Positions 42,907 through 53,100 of a stretch of DNA of 64,000 bases are shown piece after piece. Each line of letters starts with the position of its first letter. Position 1 is the first letter of the stretch. This stretch comes from Lachnospiraceae bacterium UBA935 (GTDB lineage: Bacteria; Bacillota; Clostridia; Lachnospirales; Lachnospiraceae): the NCBI GenBank assembly GCA_002293525.1, contig DBDJ01000069.1, positions 4,803 to 68,802 of the forward strand, given 5' to 3'. The notes under the pieces are model-generated. The model ran no database searches, was not told where the DNA came from, and saw only the letters and a program-made list of their open reading frames with translations. Made by a program: the position numbers and the translations under genes.

Positions 42907-44442
42907 ATGAACAACAAAATAACCATCCATAAGTGTTTAGTACTGATATTAACCACTATTATGATGTTTACACTGACCGGCATAAATACCGGCGCCGTAG
43001 AACCGTCATTAGAGCTGAGCCTTCCGACCGGGGGCGTTGACCCGATTGAAGTTGTCGGCATCGAGGTCGATGCGCAAATGGAGGCGGAAGAACCGGCGGT
43101 CACTGCTTCACCTTACAATCCCCGCTTACGCTCATATGTCGCCCCTTCGATGCCGGGATACAGCAGCTACGGATATCAGTGGCTTGCCACCGACGACAAC
43201 CCTTATGTTGTCGCCAACCGGGCGGCATTGGTCGGCCTTTATGAGGCCTTTTCCCAATACTGCGAGCTGGCCTATTATTCCCCTGACGATCTTTCGGTCT
43301 TGGGCGCAATCAATGTAACGGCCCTCAACATCCCGACCAATTCCCCGACGGCGCTTGATGAAGCCAGCAAGCTGATCAATCTGGCCGCTTCTGTCTTTGA
43401 CGCGGACAATCCGCAGTATTATTTTATTGGCAACGGTTATTACTTTAACTATTACAGCGGCACTACCGGGGTCATGTATACCGTCAGACCGTCATTACAC
43501 ACTTCCTACAGTTCCTATGCCGCGCGGCAAAATAACAATGCCGTCATCGCGGATAAATATGCTGAATATGAAGAACTGGCCAGCGGCGTGAGCACGCCTT
43601 ATGATAAGGCCCGGAGCGTACATGATAAAATGGTTACCGAGCGGGATTATGCTTATTTGAACGGCCTCCCGGACAGCAGCGACTACGCCCACTCAATTAT
43701 GGGGGTGATGGACACGACGACCAACGGCCCGGTCTGCGAATCTTACGCGAAGGCCTATGCCTATATCATGAACCGGCTGGGCATCGACACGCTTTACTTT
43801 ACCGGGCTTGGCAACGGCGGCGGGCACGCCTGGAATATGGTCAAACTGAACGGCATCTGGTATTATTGTGACACTACCTGGGACGACCGCGAAACGACCC
43901 AAAACGATCCCGGCAATATAAACAACGATTTTTTCTGCATGTACTATATGCTGGGCAGCAACAATACCACATTTACATCCTCCCATGACGTAGGCGACCC
44001 CGAGGGGAGCAACGGCTGGTTTATTTACGATGAGCCGCCGGTATCCGCCACCGACCTGGACGTTAACCTCCACGAGTATTCATATGTGACCGATAACGCC
44101 TTTTATGCCAATGCGATATGGTCCAACGGCGGCAGCTATGATGTCAAAAATAACTATCATGTCTGCTATGTTTCCCCTATTGATATCTACCGCTCCGAAG
44201 GCAGGGATTTCGGTACCTATCCTCTGCCCTTGGCCGGCAATGAAGAGGACGGACATGCTATCTCCGGAGCCGAGCTGTACCTCTATGTCTATCCGCCCGG
44301 ACAGTCGCTCGGGGCGCTTAGCCACGGAGCCGATTATAAAGTGGTTGTCAAAGATCCGCAAGTCGGCCTGAACCGAGCCTGGGTCTATGGCCTCGGCAAT
44401 ACCTTCCGGGGCATTGATTTCGGCTGGGTGACGCTCCAATAG
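42907..44442 (+). CDS. Secreted transglutaminase-like (papain-fold) protein
   Basis: A 511-residue exported protein with signal peptide (to about residue 30). After a 150-residue N-terminal region of unknown fold comes a transglutaminase-core domain (about 215-330): catalytic Cys in 'NGPVCESYAKAYAYIMNRLG', His in 'GNGGGHAWNMVKLNGIWYY' and Asp in 'CDTTWDDRE'. The C-terminal 150 residues carry no family signature. Bacterial members act as proteases or amide hydrolases on surface proteins or wall peptides. AAAAGGAG lies upstream of the ATG. A strong terminator follows, so the gene is a single unit. Confidence 0.87.
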   Translation: MNNKITIHKCLVLILTTIMMFTLTGINTGAVEPSLELSLPTGGVDPIEVVGIEVDAQMEAEEPAVTASPYNPRLRSYVAPSMPGYSSYGYQWLATDDNPYVVANRAALVGLYEAFSQYCELAYYSPDDLSVLGAINVTALNIPTNSPTALDEASKLINLAASVFDADNPQYYFIGNGYYFNYYSGTTGVMYTVRPSLHTSYSSYAARQNNNAVIADKYAEYEELASGVSTPYDKARSVHDKMVTERDYAYLNGLPDSSDYAHSIMGVMDTTTNGPVCESYAKAYAYIMNRLGIDTLYFTGLGNGGGHAWNMVKLNGIWYYCDTTWDDRETTQNDPGNINNDFFCMYYMLGSNNTTFTSSHDVGDPEGSNGWFIYDEPPVSATDLDVNLHEYSYVTDNAFYANAIWSNGGSYDVKNNYHVCYVSPIDIYRSEGRDFGTYPLPLAGNEEDGHAISGAELYLYVYPPGQSLGALSHGADYKVVVKDPQVGLNRAWVYGLGNTFRGIDFGWVTLQ

Positions 44443-44455
44443 AAGCATAAAACGT

Positions 44456-44491
44456 AAAAACGCTCAGACGTAGTTTAGTCTGGGCGTTTTT
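44456..44491 (+). terminator. Intrinsic terminator, usable in both directions
   Basis: AAAAACGCTCAGAC (44456-44469) pairs with GTCTGGGCGTTTTT (44478-44491), with one wobble pair and an 8-base loop. It lies 14 bp after the stop of the transglutaminase-like gene. Confidence 0.92.
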
Positions 44492-44560
44492 GTGAAAGCA
44501 GCCATATAATTCTTAAAGCACCAGTGCGCTGATCTGATAAATTGCGACTACAGTGATTTT

Positions 44561-44591
44561 GCCATCAGCTGACTGGCTTAAGCGGTCATCG
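44561..44591 (+). repeat. Dispersed CTTAAG repeat, copy B
   Basis: The 31 bases beginning GCCATCAGCTGACTGGCTTA are identical to the reverse complement of 63482-63512. The last 18 resemble 19309-19326. It lies between a terminator and the 3' end of the convergent metallophosphoesterase gene. Confidence 0.85.
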
Positions 44592-44622
44592 CCATATTAT
44601 CCGGCGAAGGCGCTACTATCCC

Positions 44623-47046
44623 TCAGATGCTGAACGTTTCTCTTAAATACTGGCTACTCTGCTGCTGGAAGGAGCCAATGGCATAAATGCGTAGCTCATA
44701 TTCCACATTGGGCTGCAGCCCGCCAATCGTCTGGGTGCAGTTTTCTTGTCTGAGCCTAGACGGCCACATGAAGTCCGACCATTGCCAAGCCGTCTTAACC
44801 AAGGCCCCGGTATGCAGATTCCTGATTTCAAATTTATAGGAATGGACCACTTCGATACCAGCATTGACAGCACCGGAATTCGGCATGGCGGCCTGTTTAA
44901 AGGTAACAACTGCTTTGGTAAGATCATTCGTCTGGAACTGAATGTCAATCTCACCGGCAATCGCTGCATTGGACGGTTTGCTATTGTCAAATACAGGAGC
45001 GGCCTTCGCGGCCTCTCTCCGGGCATTGGTATAGGGAAAGGCAGCGGGCTGGGATACATCGAAAGTCCATATCTGCTCCAATTCCGGCTGACCGGCTGGT
45101 CCGGCTGTGGCATCGAAATCATAATTTCTGATCGTGACTACAGAACCTTCTGCTTCTACGATCATGCCCTGCATCATGGGAACAGCGGTCTCGCTTGTGG
45201 GATTGACCGGGTTGCGTGGATGAGAATTGGTACTGATGCCATCCTGCTTATAGCCCAGATAGGACTGGCCGGCACTTCCGGATCCTTCCATTTCCATATA
45301 ATGCATCGAGCCGGTATTAACCGAAGTGAAGCCGCCCTGCCAGATCGAACGGGGATCTTGATTGGGACTGTGGATATGGCCGGAAAAAACGACCACCTGG
45401 GGATCATTTTTAAAAAAGTAATTCGATTCGTTAGTGCCAAAACTGCCAGTATACCATTCATCGGAAACATAGAAGGTATTTTGGATCGGCCAATGGCATA
45501 ACAGGAAAATCGGTTTGCCAGGATCCTCAGCTTTGGCCAGATCAATCCGCGCCCGGAGCCAGTTCTTAGTGGCTTGGGCAAACGAATTGTCCCAGTTTGA
45601 CGACGAGCCGGCCGTATTGAAGCCCAGAGAAGCAGCTCCCGAATTCTCGCCGCCGGCCACGGCTCCCGGGTTTATCGTAATAAAATGGTAACCATTGATT
45701 ACATAGTCCGCATTGGTTTTCTGTCCTGTCGCTTGAACAAAGGCCGACGTACCGCCGCCATAGGCGTCATGGTTGCCCATAGCCGCTACCATCACCGGCT
45801 GATCGGGGCTGGGATCGAGAGGGGAATCCAGCCGGTTCTGGACGACGGCATGGAACTGATTCCAGTCGTTTGTCCTGCCAAAGTCGCTGAGATCGCCGCT
45901 AAGCGCTACCGCATCAACCTCTTGCTGACTGTACCAGTCAAGCACGGACGCAAAGCGCTGGTTGTTGGGGTAAGCGGAGCTGGAACTGTCAGATGTTCCC
46001 ACGTGGATATCAGAGAGTACCCCGAAAACGACCCCTTCCGTATTGGTATTGGTACCAGTCACTACCTGCACTGTTTTTGTTGCACTGGCCTGCGGATGCG
46101 ACCATAAAGAGGCTTTGATTGTCAGCACTGTCCCGACCGGCTCGTTTGCACCGACCGTCAGCTGTCCTGATTCATTGATCGAAGTACCGGCACCGCCGCC
46201 TTCCACCGTCCAGCTTACTGATTTGCTCGATGCGGTGAAACTGATGGCTTGGCCGTTTTTTACCTCATTAGTATTAGTCGTGATACTTAAGGGAACCGGG
46301 TCAGGCATCGCGGAATTCTCTCCATAATACTGCCATTGTGTCTGCCCGCTTTCCCGCATGCGGATGTTTCGTAGCATAAAATCTTGGACGTTACCGTTAT
46401 GATTGCGGAATCCCAGCTTGCCAGAGGCAACCGGGAGGTCGCTCCTAACCGGGAGATTGCCCTGCTCAATGCCATCAATGAAAACTGTCATTGTAGTTCC
46501 TGCATAGACGACACGGACGAGATGTACCTCCGGTGCCGCCATGGGAACTGCTCCTGTGTTCGATATTCCGTTGAGAACCGGCTTGCCGATGCTCGAATAA
46601 TGTTCTCCGCCCAGCCAGAATTGTGTCATCCAGTCACCGCTGTTGATATACTGCGCCCCGGCAAATACGGGATGACCTGTCATACCTGGCTGCAGACCAG
46701 TGAAGCGGCTGAATATCGTAAATGAGATATTGCTGCTTCGGGATGAAAGCTTCCATTCAAACTCGAATTCCCCGTCGGAAAAAGACGGGCCATCCTCCAG
46801 CCATATGAACTGATCCGTCAATGACTTCAAATGGATCCAGCCTTCGTCATCAATATAAGGGGCTTCCGCAAAACCCGGTGTTTTCCCCGGCGTGGCTGCC
46901 GTAGCAAATTCAAAGGGCAGTGAACCGGCTGTTGTTCCTGCCGCCGTTTGTTCCACTGCATGTGCCGGCTTAGAGGGTGTTGCCATGCTGAATGTAACAG
47001 CCAGCAATGCTAATGTTAATATGCGAGACGCAATACGACTTATCAT
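44623..47046 (-). CDS. Secreted calcineurin-like metallophosphoesterase with binding domains
   Basis: An 807-residue exported protein. After a signal peptide (to about residue 31) comes a concanavalin-like beta-sandwich (about 45-235: 'DGPSFSDGEFEFEWKLSSRS', 'GKLGFRNHNGNVQDFMLRNI'). A Big-2-like Ig domain (about 250-330) follows, then a metallophosphoesterase domain (about 335-610) with all motifs: 'VLSDIHVG', 'LSGDLSD', 'MGNHDAYGG', 'LCHWPI' and 'FSGHIHSPN'. The last 150 residues look like a fibronectin/Ig-like domain. It probably cleaves phosphate esters outside the cell, bound to a polymer. AGGAG precedes the ATG by 8 bases. Confidence 0.88.
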   Translation of the reverse strand: MISRIASRILTLALLAVTFSMATPSKPAHAVEQTAAGTTAGSLPFEFATAATPGKTPGFAEAPYIDDEGWIHLKSLTDQFIWLEDGPSFSDGEFEFEWKLSSRSSNISFTIFSRFTGLQPGMTGHPVFAGAQYINSGDWMTQFWLGGEHYSSIGKPVLNGISNTGAVPMAAPEVHLVRVVYAGTTMTVFIDGIEQGNLPVRSDLPVASGKLGFRNHNGNVQDFMLRNIRMRESGQTQWQYYGENSAMPDPVPLSITTNTNEVKNGQAISFTASSKSVSWTVEGGGAGTSINESGQLTVGANEPVGTVLTIKASLWSHPQASATKTVQVVTGTNTNTEGVVFGVLSDIHVGTSDSSSSAYPNNQRFASVLDWYSQQEVDAVALSGDLSDFGRTNDWNQFHAVVQNRLDSPLDPSPDQPVMVAAMGNHDAYGGGTSAFVQATGQKTNADYVINGYHFITINPGAVAGGENSGAASLGFNTAGSSSNWDNSFAQATKNWLRARIDLAKAEDPGKPIFLLCHWPIQNTFYVSDEWYTGSFGTNESNYFFKNDPQVVVFSGHIHSPNQDPRSIWQGGFTSVNTGSMHYMEMEGSGSAGQSYLGYKQDGISTNSHPRNPVNPTSETAVPMMQGMIVEAEGSVVTIRNYDFDATAGPAGQPELEQIWTFDVSQPAAFPYTNARREAAKAAPVFDNSKPSNAAIAGEIDIQFQTNDLTKAVVTFKQAAMPNSGAVNAGIEVVHSYKFEIRNLHTGALVKTAWQWSDFMWPSRLRQENCTQTIGGLQPNVEYELRIYAIGSFQQQSSQYLRETFSI

Positions 47047-47281
47047 TTGTTATCTCTCCTTTTTACAATATAATCAACGGGTTAACATATTTACTTGCTT
47101 CATCCTCCTTTCCTTATATCTAATCCCAAAGAAATACTTTTACTTATACAGGGATATTTATTGTTTTCCATTAAATTATATTATATATACCGTCATGGTT
47201 CAACAACAAAACAATAATACTATTATTCTACATAATCATACAAATAATTATAATTATAATGAATAGCATTTAATTCTATGG
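47047..47281. other. AT-rich promoter region of the metallophosphoesterase gene
   Basis: No coding potential. Very AT-rich with ATATATAT-like strings, consistent with a promoter for the leftward gene; not resolved further. Confidence 0.4.
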
Positions 47282-47322
47282 AACAGCCGCCCTGCTCTGA
47301 TGTATGAGCTTAAGCGGCTGTT
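47282..47322 (-). terminator. Terminator hairpin at the end of the arabinoside operon
   Basis: AACAGCCGC (47282-47290) pairs exactly with GCGGCTGTT (47314-47322). It lies about 40 bp beyond the stop of the GH43 gene. The T-run on the minus strand is poor. The 3' part GCTTAAGCGG shares a short core with the dispersed CTTAAG repeat. Confidence 0.55.
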
Positions 47323-47360
47323 TTCTGATTGCGGCTGTAATTACCTATATCGATATCGTT

Positions 47361-48419
47361 TCACCGATTACGCTTAAACGGTTTGCCAAAATCCGGCCCC
47401 GCTTCGGTGATGAGAAATGGCTGGACGCAGGTATGCCGGCCGGCGTCCTGGAGCGGGTCGCCCTCCACCTGAGCCGCTTCGCGGACATGGTAGACGAGAA
47501 GCGGGGTGGTTCCGTCCTCCGCCCAGGTAAAGCTGTTATGACCCGGGCCGTATTTATGGTTTTCCGCCCAGGTGGCAAAGACCGGCTCGGGCGACTTATG
47601 CCAATTGACCGGATCAAGCAGGTCGCCGCCGGCATCAGCCGTCAGCAGACCCATACAGTACTCGGTGCCGGTCGCGTTCGCGGAATAGGTCAAATATATC
47701 TTATTGCCGTGCATCAGCACTGCCGGACCTTCATTGACCGGAATCACTGAGCACTCCCAGTCGTATTCCGGCCTAGTGAGACGGACCGGTGCCGTTGCCA
47801 GCTGCCAGGGACTTTTCATTTTAGCAATGTATAGATTGGAATTGCCCTTGATATCCGGATCTTTTTGCGCCCAGACATAGTAACGAACCCCGTCCACCGC
47901 AAATGTTGTCGCATCCAGGCAGAAGGTATCCATACCGCTTTCCATCCGGCCCACTACCCGCCAGTCGTCCAGCGGATGATCGGCTTCCAGCACATACATC
48001 CGGTGCTGAAAAGTCCGGTTGGCCGGACAGAGCGAGAGGACGGGGGCGGCGGCAAAATAAATATACCATTTCCCGTCAAGATAATGGATTTCCGGTGCCC
48101 AGATCAACTGACTCATTGCACCGGCATCGGGTTTTGACCAGATGCAATGGGCTTCCGCCGCTGCCAACCCGTTGACCGTGTCGGCGACACGCAGCTCGAT
48201 CCGGTCATATTCCGGCACCGTCGCCGTAAAATAGTACTTGCCGTCATGATGGCGGTATAGGAACGGATCGGCGCGGTATTCGATTAAAGGATTGAGATAG
48301 TTATTGATCGTCATATTATTCGATATATTATTCGATATATTATTCGATATATTATTCGCCATATTATTCCTCATATTTATTTTTGCAATATATCCTGTAT
48401 TTGCTATTCGACAACGCAC
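47361..48419 (-). CDS. GH43 glycoside hydrolase (arabinofuranosidase/xylosidase type)
   Basis: Up to 352 residues, one five-bladed propeller domain. The catalytic base Asp is in 'EYRADPFLYRHHDGKYYFTA', the pKa-modulating Asp in 'CLDATTFAVDG', and the acid Glu probably in 'EYDWECSVIPVNEGPAVLMH'. No signal peptide, so it acts on imported oligosaccharides. The N-terminus is unclear: a GTG at 48419, or an ATG followed by the NNIS repeats after AGGA. The 12-bp repeat (48313-48372) makes this start region variable. It begins 4 bp after the stop of the esterase gene. Confidence 0.86.
   Translation of the reverse strand: MRCRIANTGYIAKINMRNNMANNISNNISNNISNNMTINNYLNPLIEYRADPFLYRHHDGKYYFTATVPEYDRIELRVADTVNGLAAAEAHCIWSKPDAGAMSQLIWAPEIHYLDGKWYIYFAAAPVLSLCPANRTFQHRMYVLEADHPLDDWRVVGRMESGMDTFCLDATTFAVDGVRYYVWAQKDPDIKGNSNLYIAKMKSPWQLATAPVRLTRPEYDWECSVIPVNEGPAVLMHGNKIYLTYSANATGTEYCMGLLTADAGGDLLDPVNWHKSPEPVFATWAENHKYGPGHNSFTWAEDGTTPLLVYHVREAAQVEGDPLQDAGRHTCVQPFLITEAGPDFGKPFKRNR
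48313..48372. repeat. Five 12-bp tandem repeats at the GH43 N-terminus
   Basis: ATATTATTCGAT occurs exactly three times (48313-48348), followed by two variant units (to 48372). On the minus strand the units code for repeated NNIS residues at the start of the GH43 protein. Since 12 is a multiple of three, copy changes keep the frame. Confidence 0.9.
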
Positions 48420-48422
48420 TTC

Positions 48423-49970
48423 CTATGAATTAAAATAGGCTTTGCCCCAGGCCAGCCGGAAATCCAGCAGCGGTGACGGAGCTAGTATCGCTGGGACGGC
48501 CTGATCCAAGAACTTCATTACCGCTTTTTCTTCATGGCGGTAGGCTGCCCAATGCGGCAGCGTATTGCCATGATAGTCCGGCCCGTTGGGGTCGCCGTAT
48601 TTGACGAAATTAGTCCAATAAGAAGTTACCTGGCGAGCCAGGTCATAATGCCGGCCTTCAAACGGCCGCCAGCTGTTGCCTAGGGAGTCGAACATGAACC
48701 ATAGGTCGGAGCCATGGAACGAACCGGCGTCATCACCCGGAATATCGTGGTCAAAGATGTAATAGTAGACCTTTTTACCCATTGCCGCACGGAGCTCACA
48801 AAAACCCCGGCTATTGCTCAGCAGCATATTTCTGGCATCGGTCCGAATCAGAGCATCTGCCGCCGCATCGTCGGTAACCCCGGCAAGTCCCAGGAATTCT
48901 TCCTCCCGTTCGCCAAACTTCCGGGCCCATTCCCGGAATCCTTCATAGGACAAGCCTTCCCCAACAAACATTCCGCCCTGAGTCTCATCCCAGCACAGGC
49001 CGATCATCATCGGCACATCGGGCAGACGATCATGGTAATATGACTCCCAGACCGACTCACGGACAAACCGGCCATCGATGCACTGGCCAAATCCATAGCG
49101 GCCGTCAGCCGTAATCTCCTGGAGTTTTTCCATCAGTTTATCTGCTGCGGTATTCTGCGCCTGTTCCAGACTCTCTAGGCCGGCCTTGCGGAAAAATTCT
49201 TCCCCGTGGGCTTCGGCCTGACTTAAGGTCATGGCGGCCCCGAAAGGTTTGTCTTCGTCGCCGAAAGCCATCGAGACCCCGGACTGACAGATTGCCCCGG
49301 CGATCAGTCCTTCATTAAGCGGGCTGCAAAGCTGAGCTTGGACACTGCCGGCTCCGGCACTCTGGCCGCAGATGACGATGCGCTCGGGATTCCCTCCGAA
49401 AGCGGCGATATTTTCCCATACCCAATGTAAGGCTAGGGACTGATCCTGAAAGCCGAAATTGGAGACCACTTCACCGGCCGGAGTCCGGGCCGTGATGGCC
49501 GGATGAGCCAGGAAACCGAACAATCCCAGCCGATAACCGATCATGACTACGATAACCCCGCGCCGGGCCACCCGCTCCGGATCAAATTCCACTTCATAAT
49601 TATAACCGTCCTGCAGGCCGCCGCCGTGAATATAGCAAAATACCGGGAGATTCTCATCGACTGCCGCCGCCGGTGTGAAAATATTCAGATAGAGACAGTC
49701 CTCACTCATCCCATAATCGGCAGAGGTGGGGTGCAGCTCTTTCGTATAAAAGTGGTCGTCGGTCCCAGGGTGTACCCGCATCATTGGCATGTCGCCGTAT
49801 TCGTAGCATTTTCTGACTCCTTCCCAGTCTTTTGCCGGCTGCGGCGCCCGCCAGCGGAGCTCGCCGACCGGCGGTTTGGCGTAAGGCACGCCTCTGAATA
49901 CCGTAATGCGGGGATCTTTGCCGACCAGACCCTGAAGTTTTCCGTTCTTAACCTGTACTTTTCTTAGCAT
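48423..49970 (-). CDS. Type B carboxylesterase
   Basis: A 515-residue carboxylesterase/para-nitrobenzyl-esterase family protein. It contains 'FRGVPYAKPPVGELRWRAPQ', 'SEDCLYLNIFTP', oxyanion 'YIHGGG', the nucleophile Ser in 'VICGQSAGAGSVQAQ' (about residue 203) and a His region 'SFHGSDLWFMFDSLGN'. No signal peptide. It is about as long as the N-terminal half of its upstream neighbour and clearly paralogous to it. In this operon it probably removes aromatic or acetyl esters from arabinose-containing oligosaccharides. Confidence 0.9.
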   Translation of the reverse strand: MLRKVQVKNGKLQGLVGKDPRITVFRGVPYAKPPVGELRWRAPQPAKDWEGVRKCYEYGDMPMMRVHPGTDDHFYTKELHPTSADYGMSEDCLYLNIFTPAAAVDENLPVFCYIHGGGLQDGYNYEVEFDPERVARRGVIVVMIGYRLGLFGFLAHPAITARTPAGEVVSNFGFQDQSLALHWVWENIAAFGGNPERIVICGQSAGAGSVQAQLCSPLNEGLIAGAICQSGVSMAFGDEDKPFGAAMTLSQAEAHGEEFFRKAGLESLEQAQNTAADKLMEKLQEITADGRYGFGQCIDGRFVRESVWESYYHDRLPDVPMMIGLCWDETQGGMFVGEGLSYEGFREWARKFGEREEEFLGLAGVTDDAAADALIRTDARNMLLSNSRGFCELRAAMGKKVYYYIFDHDIPGDDAGSFHGSDLWFMFDSLGNSWRPFEGRHYDLARQVTSYWTNFVKYGDPNGPDYHGNTLPHWAAYRHEEKAVMKFLDQAVPAILAPSPLLDFRLAWGKAYFNS

Positions 49971-50110
49971 GGCATATTTCCTTTCTTTTTCACTTTATCT
50001 CACTTATTCTCGTTCTTATCATTTATCATTACTTCTCTTAGCCATCATTTTGAGCCATTTAACATCTGTCGCTATTGCCACTAATTTTCTATCAGCTAAT
50101 TTTTAAGCCC

Positions 50111-53100
50111 TTAGCACTTTTTCATCACCAATACATTGACGGAATGTGCCGGGACATGATAGGTAAATTCCGGCCCGCCGGCAATTTTGCCGCAGACCGC
50201 CGCCACGGTATCCGGAGCGGCAAAGGAATTCACCGCTTCCGGCGCTGCCGCTACGGTTTCGGTCAAGACTTCCTCGGCCACCGCACAGTCGCTGCGGACC
50301 TGGACCGCCTGCTCCTTATCCCCGACATTGACGATCTTAAGATAAATCTGCTCCTTGTCCTGCGTCGCCACGGCACTGAGCAGCGGATGCAGCGCATGCT
50401 TCTTGGTCTGGATCAGACGGTCATTCACATAACATTCGTAGCCGTAGGCGTGGCAAACCATCTTATAACGGACATATTCTCCGTAAGGAATTGTGACTGG
50501 CACCTGCTCTACGGGTGCTAATGGTCTGTCAAAATACCGTGGAGCCCGGACCGCGCTGATACCCCGGGCAATCCGCCAGACCTGATTCCTGACCGATCTC
50601 AGCGTCCATTCCCGGTCCCGAGGTTCGTTGCAGCCGGCATCGGTATCCAGATGCTGATTCCAGACCGACAGAGTCAATGGATTATCTTCTGTTGACTGAA
50701 CCTCGATTTCAAAAGTAAATTCGCTTAGTTCTTCCGTCCCGAAGGCAACCCAGATAAGTGGTTTGTCATGGATGCTGCCACTGGCCAAAAACGCTCCGAA
50801 GGCTTCGTTCCACTCCTTACTCTTGCCGGTATACTGATGCTTGTGGCTGCCAAACATCATCCGCCAAGCTGCCCCGTCCTGTTCAGCCTCACCGTAAATA
50901 CAGCGGCTGATATCGACCGGACGGCCATTGACCATCACATTCTTAAATAGCAGCCCTTCCTTTTCACAGGCTATTCCCGGAATACCACGGTATACCGGCG
51001 GACGGACGCAGCTTTGACAGACGATGTCCACGACCTCATCCCCGCGGTATTTTCCCAGCAAAGCGATGGCATGATAGCTAGGGATGCCGTATATCTGATG
51101 ATTGTCGAACACAATCATATTGGGCTTCCAGGCCGTATAATCCGCATTCTGAAACAGCGGCGCATAGGCCGTGAGCCGGACCAGGTCCTGATTCCGCTCG
51201 GCTCCCACTAAAAAGGCTGCCTCCGCTAAGGCACATTCCATCGAAGCTAGGCTGCTGCCGCCGTTGACCGCATATTCACCTAGGAAGATCTGCGGACCGT
51301 TCCGGTCGTAATCATCATACAGATCGACATTCTCCAAGAAAAACTCCGGACCGGCATAGTAATGCTCGTCAACCATCTGTGTCGGCAGACCGTTCCTTTC
51401 CGTATGTCCGTTGGATATGTAGATTACCTGCGGGAAAGCCGCCTTTAATGCTTGGAGGAACCGCTCATAACGGCGGTTATAATCCGAGCCGTAATTCTCG
51501 TTACCGATCTCCACATATTTTAGCGTAAAGGGCTCCGGATGCCCGTTTTCGGCCCGTAGCCGGCCATAAGGCGTCTTGGCCGAACCCAAGGCATATTCCA
51601 GCGCATGCAATGCTTCTTCCAGATATTCGTCAGTCAGTGCATCGGTAAAGGCACCGCCGTGGCGCGCCTGACAGCTCATGCCGCAATTGCAGACGTACAT
51701 GGCTTCCATCTCTAGGTCCTCGCAAAGCTGCAGGTATTCATGGAAGCCCAGTCCGTTGGTGGTGCGGTAATGCCACATCAACTGAGCGCTCGGACGCTCC
51801 CAGACCGGACCGATGGTGCGGGAAAAACGCAGGGCATTCTGCTCATTGATTCCTTCCACGACACAGCCGCCGGGAAAGCGGATAAAGCGGGAATGGGTGT
51901 TTTTCAGGGCTAGAGCCAGATCTTCGCGAAGCCCGTGCCCCCTAAATGTCTGGCGCGGCATCAGGGAAGTAAAGCCGATGACCAACTGTCCGCCCGCCGG
52001 CGCGACGATGCTGAGCCGGCCGTTAAAATCGGTTCCGCCGGCCGTAAGGTCACAGTCATAGCGTTGATAGCCGTCACTTTTCTGCACCCTGATCTCAGTG
52101 CTGCCCAGAACGGGGCCACGCAGATCGCCTACATCTGCATTACTTCCGCCCGATTCGATCCCGTCCGCCGCTTCCAGTGCAATGGTAAGGCTGAGCTCCC
52201 TGTCCGAACGTATCATGCAATAAAAATGATAAGCTTCACCGCTCCGAATCGGGACACCGCAGTAGCCGATGTTAAAAATCTTGCCACCCGGGCGGAAATC
52301 CACCTCCAATGCTGCCTGCCGGTTGGGATTGAGCGTCCCGGCAGTCAGGATCGTCAGCTTAGCCTGCTCGGCATACCAGCCCGGAATGTCGGTCAGAGCG
52401 ACCGCTGCCGCCCACTCGTCCATGCCTTCGCCATGATTGAAGGCTCCCGGCCAGCCATATTCGGTCATAAATATCCTTTGCTGCGGATCAACCGTACAGC
52501 CCTCCGGCACCAGCGAATCCTCAAAGGCCCGGTTCCGGATCATTTCCGGATACAGTCCGCCGTCGGCGGCATGATTGATATCTTCAAAAAATAGACCGTA
52601 GAACTCCGGAGCCGTTGGAAACCTCACCTTCTCAGTCTTAACGGAGATCTCATTGAGCGTCAGGTCTTCTTTGGCATATTTTGATAATTTTTCTGACTTT
52701 TCTAAGGTGCAATCAATACGGAACCGCATCAGCGGATCGATTTTAATTGTTGACTCAATCGGTCTACCGGTAAATTCCATCACAAACTCATTATCAGTGC
52801 TAAAAGATGGCCACTCCGGCAAGTCTTCCCCGTTGCTGTCGGTTCCGTTGGGATCGCCGCTCTTAACAAAGTTGGCCCAATAGGAACTGATCTGTCTGGC
52901 CAAGTCATAATGCTTCCCGGTAAACGGCCGCCAGCTCCGAGCCAGACCGTCATAAGCAAACCACATCTCACTGCCGTGATAACTGCCGACCTGATCGTCG
53001 CCGGGAATATCGGCATTGAACTCATATAGATAAGCCTTGCGTCTCTGCGCATCCTGCAAAGAACCGAACAGTCTGGCTCCGGCCACCATGTCTAGCATCG

